A stretch of DNA of 64,000 nucleotides from contig NZ_JACJSJ010000040.1 in assembly GCF_014698115.1 (NCBI RefSeq), forward strand, positions 1-64,000. The letters are read 5' to 3'. The translations under genes and the position numbers were made by a program. Positions within the stretch are counted from its first letter, which is position 1. Each line of letters starts with the position of its first letter. Positions 54,456-64,000 of the stretch are shown piece after piece. Below the pieces are notes generated by a model, which had not been told where the DNA came from, searched no databases, and saw only the letters and a list, made by a program, of their open reading frames with translations. Origin of the DNA: Nostoc sp. FACHB-973. Its GTDB lineage: Bacteria; Cyanobacteriota; Cyanobacteriia; Cyanobacteriales; Nostocaceae.

Positions 54456-55345
54456 ATATTAAAGAACTACCGATGATTGAAATTCCAATTGTTAGGGAAG
54501 CACATCGCTTTGCAGGTCAGTTTGCAACAGAACAAGCCACACCTGAGAAAAGTAAGCAAGTTTATTTGAATACGCTAGCTGTCTATGCAGTTCATAGATA
54601 TTTGCAATGGCTACAAATCGAAACAGATTTAAATCAAGGTGACAGTTGGCATCCGCTTGTGCGTAGTCGCTTGGATGTTGCAGATTTGGTAATTCCTGGT
54701 AGAGGAAAATTAGAATCTCGCCCCGTTTTACCTGGAGAAACAGCCTTTGCTGTACCAGATGAAGTAGCTGAAGACCGGATTGGCTACCTAGCAGTTCAGT
54801 TTAGCGATCGCTTAGACAAAGTGCAATTGTTGGGCTTTTCTCCTACAGCAGTCGCCGGAGTTGTGCATCTTAGCAAATTGCGATCGCTCGAAGAATTGAT
54901 TGATGAAATTTCAAAACCAATTCCAGTAATTTTGAGTCAATGGTTACAGGGCATTTTTGATGGAGTTTGGCAACCAAAACCTAATTTTCAAGTACATAAT
55001 TATCAACCAGCTGGTGTTCAGGATTCTACAAAATTAAATGTTCCAGGAGTCAAGCTAATTGACATAGGTAAAAATCAAGTAGAACTACTGATTACTCTCA
55101 TACGCGATACCGAACAAAAAGTAGATATCATAGTTCAAATCAAGCCAACTAATAAACAACCTCATTTGCCAGCTAATTTAACACTGGCTTTACTATCTGA
55201 TACAGGTCAAACCATCGACGAAGTTAAGTCCAGTGGTTCCTCAATGTCGCTGGAAATTCCCCGTTTCACAGCTAATATTGACAACAATTTTAGTATCCAA
55301 ATTAGTTGTGATAACTTGATATTCCAAGAAGATTTTGTCATCTAA
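54452..55345 (+). CDS. DUF1822 family protein
   Basis: The 297-residue protein of the DUF1822 family is recognised by KVYLNTLAVYAVHRYLQWLQ-type sequence (here starting SKQVYLNTLAVYAV), SWHPLVRSRLDVADL and RIGYLAVQFSDRL. The C-terminal half (about 185-297) looks like an all-beta domain. It has no membrane segment or catalytic motif I recognise. DUF1822 genes commonly accompany sigma-like genes in cyanobacteria, as here. It begins inside the stop of the CHAT-sigma gene, and the subtilisin gene follows after 35 bases. An adaptor or anti-sigma-like role is a guess. Confidence 0.82.
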   Translation: MNIKELPMIEIPIVREAHRFAGQFATEQATPEKSKQVYLNTLAVYAVHRYLQWLQIETDLNQGDSWHPLVRSRLDVADLVIPGRGKLESRPVLPGETAFAVPDEVAEDRIGYLAVQFSDRLDKVQLLGFSPTAVAGVVHLSKLRSLEELIDEISKPIPVILSQWLQGIFDGVWQPKPNFQVHNYQPAGVQDSTKLNVPGVKLIDIGKNQVELLITLIRDTEQKVDIIVQIKPTNKQPHLPANLTLALLSDTGQTIDEVKSSGSSMSLEIPRFTANIDNNFSIQISCDNLIFQEDFVI

Positions 55346-55380
55346 AACCTCATAACGCCTTAGAAAGTCCTGAACAACAT

Positions 55381-57204
55381 ATGTTGATAAAAATCATGCG
55401 GTTTTTGGGTGTATTTATCTTGGGTATTTGCTTGGTTATTTATTTGCAAATACTAGGGAATGCCCAACAAGTAGCTCCTATTTTTCAGGAGGATTATCCC
55501 GAAATAATTACTCAGGAAGATGTTCATGAAATATTGGTCAATTTCGATGAGCTAAAATTGCCCATAATAACTGACATGGAGAGTTGGATTAAACAATTAT
55601 TTGCAGAATATCCAACTCAGGAAAAACCACAACTAAGTAAGTTTTTGAGAAATGATAATGTTTACCTTATTAAAGGTGGTTTGAAATTACTAAATCAACT
55701 GCGAAATAGCATTGATTTAAAGCAATATACTGAGTGTATTGAGCCAAATTATATATATCAAAAAGCTTCAATATCACCAAATGATCCATATTTTGACCTA
55801 CAGTGGAATCTGCAAGCATCACGCGGTATTAATGTAAAAACAGCTTGGAACAGAACTAAAGGTAAAGGTGTCACCGTTGCTGTATTGGATTCTGGCATCG
55901 ACCCCAGCGCAGACTTTAACCTCACAAAACTTTTTTTACCTGGTTATGATTTTGTAGAAAATCGGAAGATTACTGATAATAAAGGTTTCAAAGAGTATGG
56001 AGATGGTCATGGAACTCACATTGCCGGGACTATAGCCCAATCTACTAACAATGAAATTGGGGTTGCTGGCATAGCTTATGAAGCTGCTCTCATGCCTTTA
56101 AGGATTCTTGAAAGCAATGGAGGAGCAACGGCTGAAAATATTGCGGAAGCAATTGAATTTGCCGTTGAAAATAAAGCAGATGTGATTAATTTAAGCCTTG
56201 CAGGTAAAGAAAATAGTTGTCTGGTTCAAAAGGCTGTTGAGTATGCCTATAACCAAGGTGTTGTTATCGTAGCAGCAGCAGGAAATGACGGTGTAGAAAC
56301 CCCATCTTATCCTGCTAGCTATAAGCACGTTATCGGAGTAGGTGCCTACGATCGCAGCGGTAAAAAAGCAGCTTATTCTAACTATGGCAATAATTGGGTA
56401 GATATCTACGCACCAGGTGGTTTAACGAGTGGCGACGGATGTACAGAAACAAGTAACAGTTTGTACTCAGGTATTGTGCAAATGGTTTCAAAAAAGATCC
56501 TGGGAAAAGAACCCGAATCTAAATTAATTGCTTGTCAGGGGACAAGTCAAGCCGCAGCCCATGTTTCAGGTGTTGCAGCCCTTGTCAAAGCGGTTGTGAA
56601 ACAATCGCCTTTTCACAACTCTCCTGATGAGGTAATCAATATCATCAAAGAATCAGCACGGCCTGTAAATGGAATACTGCTGTTAGACGCTGGTGCAGCT
56701 GTGGAACGTGCTTGGGAGATAGTTAACCCACCGCCCCCACCGCCCTCACCTCCTATATCAAAACCTCCTGATTCTGATCTTTCTAATCTTGGGCAAACAA
56801 TAACCCAATGGCTGTGGGAAAACCAACATTGGCTGATTCGGGTTGGGGTAGCCTCCGGGCTAATTATGTGGGGAATTTTTGGCAAGTATAAGTTAGTTAG
56901 TGGAGTACTAATGACGCTTGTTGGTGGTTTATGGAGTTTGAATCAAGCTATTCATACTAGTAATCTTCTACTTCAAGTTGTACTAATATTGCCATTGGCG
57001 ATCGTTCCTCCAGTACTAATCATATTTATCACGGGTAATTCCCGTTTAAAATGGTTAAGCTTTGGCACTGGAATTGGCGCAGTTGTAGTTTTAGCTGGCG
57101 CAGCCACCCAACCTAATTTGGGGATAGGGTTACAAATTTTTTCCGGCATTTGTGCATTTCTGCTTGGTTTGTTAGTCCTGCTAGCAATGAAAGATGAAGA
57201 GTAG
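55381..57204 (+). CDS. Membrane-anchored S8 (subtilisin-like) serine protease
   Basis: The 607-residue protein has an N-terminal signal or anchor (residues 7-25), a propeptide-like region to about residue 130, and a subtilisin domain with the full triad: Asp170 (AVLDSGID), His210 (GDGHGTHIAG) and Ser389 (GTSQAAAHVSG), with the oxyanion Asn in AAAGND (residue 302). After a Pro-rich linker (about 452-468) come about five membrane helices. The protease should face the periplasm or lumen. It is the last gene of the CHAT-sigma/DUF1822 operon, so an extracytoplasmic protease and a cytoplasmic protease-regulator are made together. Confidence 0.9.
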   Translation: MLIKIMRFLGVFILGICLVIYLQILGNAQQVAPIFQEDYPEIITQEDVHEILVNFDELKLPIITDMESWIKQLFAEYPTQEKPQLSKFLRNDNVYLIKGGLKLLNQLRNSIDLKQYTECIEPNYIYQKASISPNDPYFDLQWNLQASRGINVKTAWNRTKGKGVTVAVLDSGIDPSADFNLTKLFLPGYDFVENRKITDNKGFKEYGDGHGTHIAGTIAQSTNNEIGVAGIAYEAALMPLRILESNGGATAENIAEAIEFAVENKADVINLSLAGKENSCLVQKAVEYAYNQGVVIVAAAGNDGVETPSYPASYKHVIGVGAYDRSGKKAAYSNYGNNWVDIYAPGGLTSGDGCTETSNSLYSGIVQMVSKKILGKEPESKLIACQGTSQAAAHVSGVAALVKAVVKQSPFHNSPDEVINIIKESARPVNGILLLDAGAAVERAWEIVNPPPPPPSPPISKPPDSDLSNLGQTITQWLWENQHWLIRVGVASGLIMWGIFGKYKLVSGVLMTLVGGLWSLNQAIHTSNLLLQVVLILPLAIVPPVLIIFITGNSRLKWLSFGTGIGAVVVLAGAATQPNLGIGLQIFSGICAFLLGLLVLLAMKDEE

Positions 57205-57436
57205 AGGTGAGGGAATAGCAAAAATTTAAAAATAATCCAGAAGTCAGAATTCAGAATCAAGGACTTAGGCAACATGTGACCGAAAACAATTTGCTTAACC
57301 CAAGCGTATTGGAACCTGGAGGGCTTCCGGCAGCGTATTACCGCTACTTTTGTTATCTTTTGCATAAGTCTTGATTGATTCTGATTCTTGAATTCTGTTA
57401 GGCCAACGGGGCGTAGCCCATTCTGAATTCTTGTTT
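57205..57436. repeat. Convergent gap with MITE end and repeat debris
   Basis: CTTAACCCAAGCGTATTGG (57293-57311) is one end of the family at 5877-5991. AGGGCTTCCGGCAGCGTATTACC, seen here only in part, and GAATTCT heptamers with GGGGCGTAGCCCATTCTGAA (57408-57427) complete the gap. No terminator is obvious. Confidence 0.5.
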
Positions 57437-60400
57437 TTAATTATCGTTGGGAATTTTAATTAAAAACTCCGTTCCTTCTCCTGGTTTGGATAAACATTTA
57501 ATTTCACCATGATGTTTTTCAACCACAATTTGATAGCTGATAGACAATCCTAAGCCTGTACCTTTACCTGGTGCTTTAGTGGTGAAGAAGGGGTCAAAAA
57601 TGTGCGATCGCACTTCCTCTGGAATCCCCAAACCATTATCAGCTATTCTAATTAAAACTTGATTATTAACAATTTGGGTACTAATCCAGATAGTCAAAGG
57701 AATTCTTGGGCATCTTTCTGCTGATTCTGAATACTTTTGCTGTATAACTTTAAATTTTTCCTCTAATGCATCAACGCTGTTACTCAGAAGATTCATAAAC
57801 ACCTGATTTAATTGTGCCGGATAGCATTCGAGTAAAGGTAAGGTGCTATATTCTTTAATAACCTCAATAGCAGGGCGATCGCTACTATTTTTCAGCCGAT
57901 GCCCTAAAATTAGCAAAGTACTATCTAAACCTTCATGAACGTCTACTGCTCTCAATTCCGCCTCATCTGTACGAGAGAAGTTTCGCAGTGATAGCACAAT
58001 CTCATGAATCCGCTCTGCTCCTACCTGCATGGAGTCAACTGTTTTAGGTAAATCTTCAATAATAAAATCCAAATCAGTCTTGTCAATTTTCTTTTGGACA
58101 TCTGGAATTTGCCGATAAATTTTCACGACATCCAGCAGTTCTTGAGTATATTCTTTTAAATGTATGAGATTGCCAAAAATAAAACTAATTGGGTTATTAA
58201 TTTCATGAGCGACTCCAGCCAATAGTTGTCCTAAACCTGCCATTTTCTCACCCTGAATCAATCGGCTTTGAGTTTGTTTTAATTCTTGCAGGGCTTGAGT
58301 AAGTTCTGAAGTTTGACGTTTAGTTTGTTCGAGCAATTCTGCTTGTTGAATTGCAATTCCTAATTGCACTCCTACTTGAGCTAGTAGATTAATTTCTTCT
58401 TCTTTCCAATAACGCGGTTGGGAATTTTGATAAGCAACTAACAAACCCCATAATTTTTCACCTTGGCGAATGGGAACGAAAGTTTCGTTGCGTGGAAGTT
58501 CATTATCATCATCTGTATCTTCAAAGGTTTCTAGAATCAATGGTTGAGTATGTACAACAGGTTTCCAGCCATCTTTAAAGGAATCTGCTACAAATTTACC
58601 GCTCCAATCTGAGTTAAAGCGGTAAATTGCAACTCGCTCGACTTCAAGTAGCTCTCGCACAGCTTGAGTAGTGGTTCTAAAAATAGTTTGAATATCGAGA
58701 GATTGACGTATTTTATCAATAGTAGCAGCCAATAATTCTTGTCGTTCCATTGCTTTTTCCCGTTCGGTAGCTTCTGCTAACTGGACAGCTTGCATTTGAA
58801 CTTGTTTGAAATAAGAATCCTGTTTTAATGCTACTCCCAATTGCTCGGCAATTTGAGTTGCAAATTCAATTTCGGACTGTTGCCATTGACGAGGAGTGTT
58901 ACATTGATGAATACATAATAATCCCCAAAGTTCGCCTTTTTTCAAAAGTGGAGCAACCATATTAGCACGCACTTGAAATGTTTCTAGGATTTGTATATAA
59001 CAGCCTTGAAAATTTCCTTGATAAATATCAGCGATCGCATTTACTCGACCTTGGGCATAAAGTGGTGCAAAATGTTCACCAAAGCAGTGATCATAAACTT
59101 TTTCTGCTATTGCTGAAGTCCAACCGACAGCTACATCTTCATAAACAAATTCTCCTTCCCAGTCTTTTTGTGCATTAAAGCGGAACACCCCTACTCGGTC
59201 GGCTTTGAGTAGTTGCCGCATTTCGGTAACAGATGTTTGAAAGATGGTATCTAAATCTAAAGATTCACGAATTCGAGCAATAACACTAGTTAATATCTTT
59301 TGTTGCTCTGCTTGATATCGAGCTTCATGTAATAGTTTGTTATGCTGTAAAGCAACCCCTAAATTTTCCGCAACTTGGCTGACAAATTCAATTTCCGAAG
59401 GCTGCCAAGTTCGAGGATTGCTGCATTGATGAACACACAATAATCCCCATAATTGACCTTGCTTCAACAAGGGAACCACCAGATTAGCCCGCACTTGAAA
59501 TTTGCCGAGAATCGCCGCATGACATTCACTTAATCCTGCATCGTAAATATCTGCTACTGCTTGTACCCGACCTTGTTGATAATCAATAGCAAACTGTTCC
59601 CCAAAACAGTGGTCGTAGACTTTTGCAGTGATTACTGAGTTCCATCCACTTACAACATCTTCAGAAATAAATTCTCCTTCCCAGTTTTTTTGAGGATCAA
59701 AACAAAAGACTGCCACTCGGTCTGTTTGCAGCATTTGTCGCACCTCAGTCACAGAAGTTTGAAAGATTGTATCCAAATCCAAAGACTTACGAATACGAGT
59801 GATTACACTGGTTAATGTCTTCTGTTGTTCTGCTTGATAGTGAGCTTGTGCTAACAACTCATGGTGTCGCAGTACTACACCAATTTGTGTACCAATTTTG
59901 CTGAGTGATTCAACTTCATAGGATTGCCATTGTCTAGGTGAGAGATTTTGGTAAGCAGCGATGATTCCCCAAAGTTTATCTCCTTGAAGAATTGGGGCAG
60001 TTGAAAAAGCTTTTGCTTGAAATTGTTCTAACAGAGTGACGTGGCAATTTGTTAATCCGGCTTGATAAATGTCATTGACTGTAAATGTCTCATTTTTAAG
60101 GTAGCGTCCCCCTTGAGTTTGTTGTAAATAAGTATCAGCGATCGCAGGTTGAATACCAACTAAGGCGGTCCACCCTTCGGCAAATGATTCAGCCACAAAG
60201 CTACCACTCCAATCGGGATAGAAGCGAAAGATCGCAACTCGATCGGCTTGCAGTAGTTTGCGTATTTCTTCAGTTGTTGTTTTAAAGATAGTGTCAATAT
60301 CTAGAGGCGAACGAATTGTATCAACAAGCTGAGCAATTACTTGGTCGCGCTGGGCTGCTTGAGCTAATTTTGCAGCTTGTAATTGGACTTCATGGAGATG

Positions 60401-60964
60401 CTTTACTTGTTGAATGGCAACTGTTAAATGGTCAGCAATTTGACGAATAAATTCAATTTCTGATTCTTTCCAGTTACGAGCCTCACTGCACTGATGAATG
60501 CAAAGTAATCCCCACAGTTTCTTCTCCCTTAATAGAGGGACAATGAGGTTGGCGCGGATTTGAAATTGACCCAAAATTTTTATATGACAATCACTCAGTC
60601 CCGCCCCGTAAATGTCATCAATTGCTTGCACCTGTCCTTGTTGATAAATAGAAGAAAATTGTTCTCCAAAGCAATGGTCGTGGACTTTTACTGCCATTGC
60701 TGAAGTCCAACCAGGTGCAACATCCTCAGAAATAAATTCTCCTTCCCAATCTTTTTCTAGGTCAAATTGAAACACCCCTACTCGGTCAGCATTGAGCAAC
60801 TGACGCACTTCTGTAACTGTAGTTTGAAAAATCGTCTTTAACTCAAGAGACTCCCGAATTCGCACAATCACACTCGCCAGAGCCTTTTGTTTCTCTAGTT
60901 GCTCTTGAAGCTGAGCGCTTGACAATAGAAGTTGATTTTCGGTGAAATTTGAATTGAGTTCCAT
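57437..60964 (-). CDS. Five-GAF cyanobacteriochrome-type sensor histidine kinase
   Basis: The 1175-residue soluble protein has five GAF domains followed by HisKA (His920 in GVAHEINNP) and HATPase ([28 protein letters not shown]). GAF1 has DHCF (Cys98) and CH (Cys126-His127); GAF3 has DHCF (Cys453) and CH (Cys481-His482): both are complete DXCF cyanobacteriochrome signatures. GAF2 has only the canonical Cys307-His308. GAF4 has DHCF (Cys627) and Cys655 followed by Tyr656 instead of His. GAF5 lacks both and has a deletion across the bilin-binding helix. The kinase is thus predicted to read light through two to four chromophores. It is monocistronic and convergent with the subtilisin operon. Confidence 0.88.
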   Translation of the reverse strand: MELNSNFTENQLLLSSAQLQEQLEKQKALASVIVRIRESLELKTIFQTTVTEVRQLLNADRVGVFQFDLEKDWEGEFISEDVAPGWTSAMAVKVHDHCFGEQFSSIYQQGQVQAIDDIYGAGLSDCHIKILGQFQIRANLIVPLLREKKLWGLLCIHQCSEARNWKESEIEFIRQIADHLTVAIQQVKHLHEVQLQAAKLAQAAQRDQVIAQLVDTIRSPLDIDTIFKTTTEEIRKLLQADRVAIFRFYPDWSGSFVAESFAEGWTALVGIQPAIADTYLQQTQGGRYLKNETFTVNDIYQAGLTNCHVTLLEQFQAKAFSTAPILQGDKLWGIIAAYQNLSPRQWQSYEVESLSKIGTQIGVVLRHHELLAQAHYQAEQQKTLTSVITRIRKSLDLDTIFQTSVTEVRQMLQTDRVAVFCFDPQKNWEGEFISEDVVSGWNSVITAKVYDHCFGEQFAIDYQQGRVQAVADIYDAGLSECHAAILGKFQVRANLVVPLLKQGQLWGLLCVHQCSNPRTWQPSEIEFVSQVAENLGVALQHNKLLHEARYQAEQQKILTSVIARIRESLDLDTIFQTSVTEMRQLLKADRVGVFRFNAQKDWEGEFVYEDVAVGWTSAIAEKVYDHCFGEHFAPLYAQGRVNAIADIYQGNFQGCYIQILETFQVRANMVAPLLKKGELWGLLCIHQCNTPRQWQQSEIEFATQIAEQLGVALKQDSYFKQVQMQAVQLAEATEREKAMERQELLAATIDKIRQSLDIQTIFRTTTQAVRELLEVERVAIYRFNSDWSGKFVADSFKDGWKPVVHTQPLILETFEDTDDDNELPRNETFVPIRQGEKLWGLLVAYQNSQPRYWKEEEINLLAQVGVQLGIAIQQAELLEQTKRQTSELTQALQELKQTQSRLIQGEKMAGLGQLLAGVAHEINNPISFIFGNLIHLKEYTQELLDVVKIYRQIPDVQKKIDKTDLDFIIEDLPKTVDSMQVGAERIHEIVLSLRNFSRTDEAELRAVDVHEGLDSTLLILGHRLKNSSDRPAIEVIKEYSTLPLLECYPAQLNQVFMNLLSNSVDALEEKFKVIQQKYSESAERCPRIPLTIWISTQIVNNQVLIRIADNGLGIPEEVRSHIFDPFFTTKAPGKGTGLGLSISYQIVVEKHHGEIKCLSKPGEGTEFLIKIPNDN

Positions 60965-61765
60965 TGCTATTGATTTGAGGGATTGTTCTACAAAGATTTA
61001 TGATGTCAAACTTCGTCGGGTTGAACAGTGTCAAGCTTCTGAGGATGACAAACTTCTTCTTGAAGTATCCATGTAAGAAGTTAGAATACAGAATACAGAA
61101 GTCAGAATTCAGAAGACTTTGAGACTGAAGCTTAATAATTGGAATAAAATTAAGAAGCTATAGCACCCTTGATTTTCTAATCATTCTGGATTCTGACTAT
61201 CCAATTCTTTTAAAGAAGATGCTTATTGTTATAATTCCCCTTTCTTGACTTATCTTCACAACTTGTTAACAATCAGTTATCAATGTTTCCAGTCCTGCAC
61301 AGTTTCCCACTTTTCTCAGGGCTGCGCTTGAGTTAGGGTTGGAATCCCTAGCTCAGACCTAGTGTCACTTAGTCCTTTGTAAACACAAATGACAAAGACA
61401 AATGGCAGCCCTCACTAGTCAGAGTGGAATTTAAATGCGTAACAGCTTAATTGTTGATTGTTCACTAATTTGATTGGATGTCTAAGTATCGCTTGGCGTC
61501 AAATACTAACGTTTTTAAACGCACACATAAATATGTAGACGGGCACTGGCTATTGCCTATCTGGTGAAAATTGTTGTAATTTGGGACGATCGCTTTGTCA
61601 ATGCCTTCTAGTGCATCCACTAGCAAAAAGGCGATGTTTGGTCTACGCACTTGACTAATTCCCGTTAGACTAATGACTAACTTATCAAAATTAGCCTGAC
61701 AACCCCTAAAATTTAGGTTAAATGTTTTCAGATATGCACTCTGCAAGAGTATTCAGGTATTCTTC
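60965..61765. other. 801-bp intergenic region with an uncertain ORF
   Basis: GAATACA/GAATTCA heptamers lie at 61083-61113. The rest is AT-rich and holds the promoters of the GAF kinase (leftward) and murJ (rightward). A 93-codon minus-strand frame is described separately. Confidence 0.45.
61465..61746 (-). CDS. Uncertain small ORF, no recognised family
   Basis: A 93-codon frame lies divergent from murJ, with starts 19 bases apart. The product has no membrane segment or known motif; the middle part reads RRPNIAFLLVDALEGIDKAI. The short gap to murJ would leave little room for promoters, and no ribosome binding site is seen. It could be chance. I keep it because nothing else explains the 801-base gap. 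Confidence 0.22.
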   Translation of the reverse strand: MQSAYLKTFNLNFRGCQANFDKLVISLTGISQVRRPNIAFLLVDALEGIDKAIVPNYNNFHQIGNSQCPSTYLCVRLKTLVFDAKRYLDIQSN

Positions 61766-63370
61766 GTGACACAACAAGACCAAAAACCCTCTCGTTCTTT
61801 CGCTGGAATTGCTGGCATTGTTGCCATTGCCACATTAATTAGTAAAATCTTTGGTTTAATTCGCCAGCAAGCCATTGCTGCTGCTTTTGGTGTTGGTGCG
61901 GCTGCTACTGCCTACAGCTACGCTTATATTATCCCTGGCTTTTTATTAATCTTACTAGGTGGTGTGAATGGTCCATTACACAGTGCGATCGTCAGTGTTT
62001 TAGCCAAGCGCAAGCAACAAGAAGCGGCTCCCTTGGTAGAAACCGTGACAACACTGGTGGGTGGATTGCTGTTACTGGTAACAGTTGCTCAAATTTTCTT
62101 GGCAGATGAGATTGTTGATATAGTCGGTCATGGTTTGGATGGAACAACCAGAGCGATCGCTATCCAACAAATCCAGATTATGGCACCTATGGCTCTATTT
62201 TCTGGATTAATTGGCATTGGTTTCGGTACTCTGAATACAGCCAATCAATATTGGTTACTCTCCATTAGTCCGTTATTATCAAGTGTTACCGTTGTTGCTG
62301 GGCTTGGTATCTTGGCCATGCAACTGGGCAAAGACATTATTAAGCCAGAATATGCTTTGATCGGTGGAATGGTGTTAGCTTGGGGAACCTTGGCAGGGGC
62401 AATTCTCCAGTGGTTAGTGCAGTTAATTGTTCAATGGCGATTAGGATTAGGCACACTACGCCTGCGGTTTGATTTTAAATCTCCTGGCGTCCAACAAGTG
62501 ATTAAAATCATGACTCCGGCGACAATTTCCTCCGGAATGATGCCAATTAATGTTGCCACTGACCTTTATTTTGCTAGTCCGATACCTGGTGCTGCGGCAG
62601 GATTTAACTATGCGAATCTATTAGTACAAACTCCCTTAGGGATTATTTCTAATATCATTTTACTGCCGCTGTTACCTGTATTTGCTAAACTCGCCGACCC
62701 AGAAAATTGGCAGGAGCTAAAATCACGCATTCGTCAAGGACTTCTACTTACTGCTTTGACCATGCTACCGCTAGGGGCGCTGATGGTGGCGCTATCTGTA
62801 CCCATTGTCCAGGTAGTATATGAGCGCGGTGCTTTCAAGCCAGAAGCCACACAATTAGTGTCATCCTTACTAGTAGCCTACGGTATTGGGATGTTTGCTT
62901 ATTTGGGACGTGATGTTTTGGTGCGGGTGTTTTATGCCTTGGGTGATGGCCAGACACCTTTTCGCATCAGTAGTTTTAATATTTTTCTCAACATCTTATT
63001 AGATTGGTTTTTCGTTAAACCTTTTGGCGCTCCCGGTTTGGTATTAGCAACGGTGGGTGTAAATTTCGGCTCAGTTTTGATGCTCTTGTGGTTGCTCGAT
63101 CGCAAACTTAATGGTTTACCTTGGCGTGAGTGGAGTGTGCCAATTCTGGGTTTGACTGCGGGTAGCTTTGTCGCTGGTGTTGCTAGCTATGGCACCTTGA
63201 TTGGTTGTCAACAATTGTTAGGTAAAACAGGTTTACTGATTCTGGTGTTGCAGTTGTGCGTATCTGGCTTTGTGGGAATTGCTGTGTTCGCGGCGATCGC
63301 TTCATGGATGAAAATACCAGAAGTGAATATTTTTCTGGTTCGTCTGCGTCAGCGTTTTTTGAAGAAATAA
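61766..63370 (+). CDS. murJ: MurJ lipid II flippase
   Basis: The 534-residue integral membrane protein with about 14 helices starts at GTG 61766. Diagnostic N-terminal sequence is IATLISKIFGLIRQQAIAAA followed by GGVNGPLHSAIVSVLAKRK; later GYANLL-like FNYANLLVQTPLGIISN and RDVLVRVFYALGDGQTPF are conserved. MurJ moves lipid-linked peptidoglycan precursor to the outer face of the membrane. It is monocistronic in this window. Confidence 0.93.
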   Translation: MTQQDQKPSRSFAGIAGIVAIATLISKIFGLIRQQAIAAAFGVGAAATAYSYAYIIPGFLLILLGGVNGPLHSAIVSVLAKRKQQEAAPLVETVTTLVGGLLLLVTVAQIFLADEIVDIVGHGLDGTTRAIAIQQIQIMAPMALFSGLIGIGFGTLNTANQYWLLSISPLLSSVTVVAGLGILAMQLGKDIIKPEYALIGGMVLAWGTLAGAILQWLVQLIVQWRLGLGTLRLRFDFKSPGVQQVIKIMTPATISSGMMPINVATDLYFASPIPGAAAGFNYANLLVQTPLGIISNIILLPLLPVFAKLADPENWQELKSRIRQGLLLTALTMLPLGALMVALSVPIVQVVYERGAFKPEATQLVSSLLVAYGIGMFAYLGRDVLVRVFYALGDGQTPFRISSFNIFLNILLDWFFVKPFGAPGLVLATVGVNFGSVLMLLWLLDRKLNGLPWREWSVPILGLTAGSFVAGVASYGTLIGCQQLLGKTGLLILVLQLCVSGFVGIAVFAAIASWMKIPEVNIFLVRLRQRFLKK

Positions 63371-63449
63371 CTCTCTGGTAGAGCCAAGTGGCTGAATCAT
63401 AATTCACCCACCTGGCTGTAACACGTATGTTAAATTACTTGAGGACTTG

Positions 63450-63564
63450 AGGACTTACGCACTGAAAACTGGAATCCTCGATCCCCCCTAACCCCCCTTA
63501 AAAAGGGAGGATCTGAAAGAGCCAACTTTTTAAGGGGGTTGGGGGATATCTTCTGCGTAAATCC
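63450..63564. mobile_element. 115-bp MITE-like element
   Basis: The ends AGGACTTACGCA (63450-63461) and TGCGTAAATCCT (63553-63564) are inverted repeats with one mismatch. The interior has the GATCCCCCC / GGGGGAT inverted core also present at 2040-2135 and 26275-26358. Confidence 0.7.
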
Positions 63565-63592
63565 TATACTTAATAACAGTTCTCACTGCAAC

Positions 63593-64000
63593 TTAAAACA
63601 CGAAGTTATCAGACTCAGCTAAGGTACTTTGAGATACCCCGCTGACAGTTAATAACGGTGTTGGACGAGCGCGACCTGTTGTGCCATCTAGGTCAATATT
63701 CACAGTAGTATTATTTCCCTGAATCCCAAACCTAAAGTAGCCAAGGGTAGTTGCACTCTCATAGTCGAGGCTGCCCAGGCTCAAGCTTTGCAATAATTGG
63801 CTCAAGTCAATTTTGTCAGTACCAGCCACAAAATCAGTAATTGTATCTCCGGCATCGCGGATACTGGTATAGACAAAGCGATCGCTACCAGCACCACCTG
63901 TGAGGGTATCTGCGCCTTGGAAGCCAGTGATTAGGTTATTGCGATCGTTACCAGTCAGCGTATCGCGTCCAGATGTGCCGTTGAAAATTTGGTCTTGGGC
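63593..64000 (-). CDS. C-terminal part of an RTX-type calcium-binding protein (5' end outside window)
   Basis: The 135 visible residues run in frame from the right edge. They contain hemolysin-type glycine-rich calcium-binding nonapeptides (GTSGRDTLTGNDRNNLITGF and GADTLTGGAGSDRFVYTS), then DTITDFVAGTDKIDLSQLL and a C-terminal beta region ending in AESDNFVF, the usual layout of the secretion end of RTX proteins exported by type I systems. What the upstream part does is not visible. The gene is convergent with murJ. Confidence 0.85.
   Translation of the reverse strand, partial: AQDQIFNGTSGRDTLTGNDRNNLITGFQGADTLTGGAGSDRFVYTSIRDAGDTITDFVAGTDKIDLSQLLQSLSLGSLDYESATTLGYFRFGIQGNNTTVNIDLDGTTGRARPTPLLTVSGVSQSTLAESDNFVF

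Overview
The window comes from a filamentous, heterocyst-group cyanobacterium of the Nostoc type. The evidence is the abundance of the HIP1 octamer GCGATCGC, many short heptamer arrays (such as GGGGAGT, TTTTGGA, CTTTTGA, ATTCGTA and GAATTCT types) between genes, MITE-like elements, and a complete hmp gene cluster for hormogonium gliding motility. No rRNA, tRNA, CRISPR array or full-length transposase was seen.

Left part (1-21 kb): a copper P-type ATPase (ctaA, cut by the window edge) with an unannotated 59-residue membrane protein upstream, two abutting MITEs, a TM2 protein, a CPBP membrane protease and a Uma2 endonuclease. Then comes the hmp cluster on the minus strand (hmpA PATAN-receiver, hmpB CheY, hmpC CheW, hmpD MCP, hmpE giant CheA hybrid) with hmpF divergent. 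tilS follows.

Accessory island (21-30 kb): an EACC1-like small protein followed by a CHAT protease-STAND NTPase-TPR protein that carries a nonsense codon in a homogenised 120-bp TPR array. It is followed by minisatellites, a MITE whose empty site is also present in the window, gene debris, two toxin-antitoxin pairs (VapC-like and HicAB), two more Uma2 genes (one truncated by a nonsense codon) and a KGK-domain protein.

Middle (30-53 kb): ccsA, a DUF3352 protein, chorismate lyase, a two-gene signalling operon (a cyanobacteriochrome-type HisKA_2 kinase plus a receiver-PAS kinase), a SagB/ThcOx-type oxidoreductase, another 21-bp minisatellite, an alpha/beta hydrolase, a Ser/Thr kinase, an ABC exporter pair, an ABC1 kinase, a mannose-1-phosphate guanylyltransferase, an LCP protein and a lumenal pentapeptide-repeat protein.

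Right part (53-64 kb): a compact operon of a CHAT-protease/sigma-like fusion, a DUF1822 protein and a membrane subtilisin, which I regard as the best candidate for an undescribed regulatory or conflict system. A five-GAF histidine kinase follows, with two complete DXCF cyanobacteriochrome signatures and two partial ones. murJ and the end of an RTX-type calcium-binding protein close the window.

A theme across the window is that dispersed repeats have entered coding sequence. Five conserved proteins (CtaA, TilS, the CHAT protein, CcsA, DUF3352) contain repeat-derived in-frame segments, and two genes end on stop codons supplied by repeat elements.
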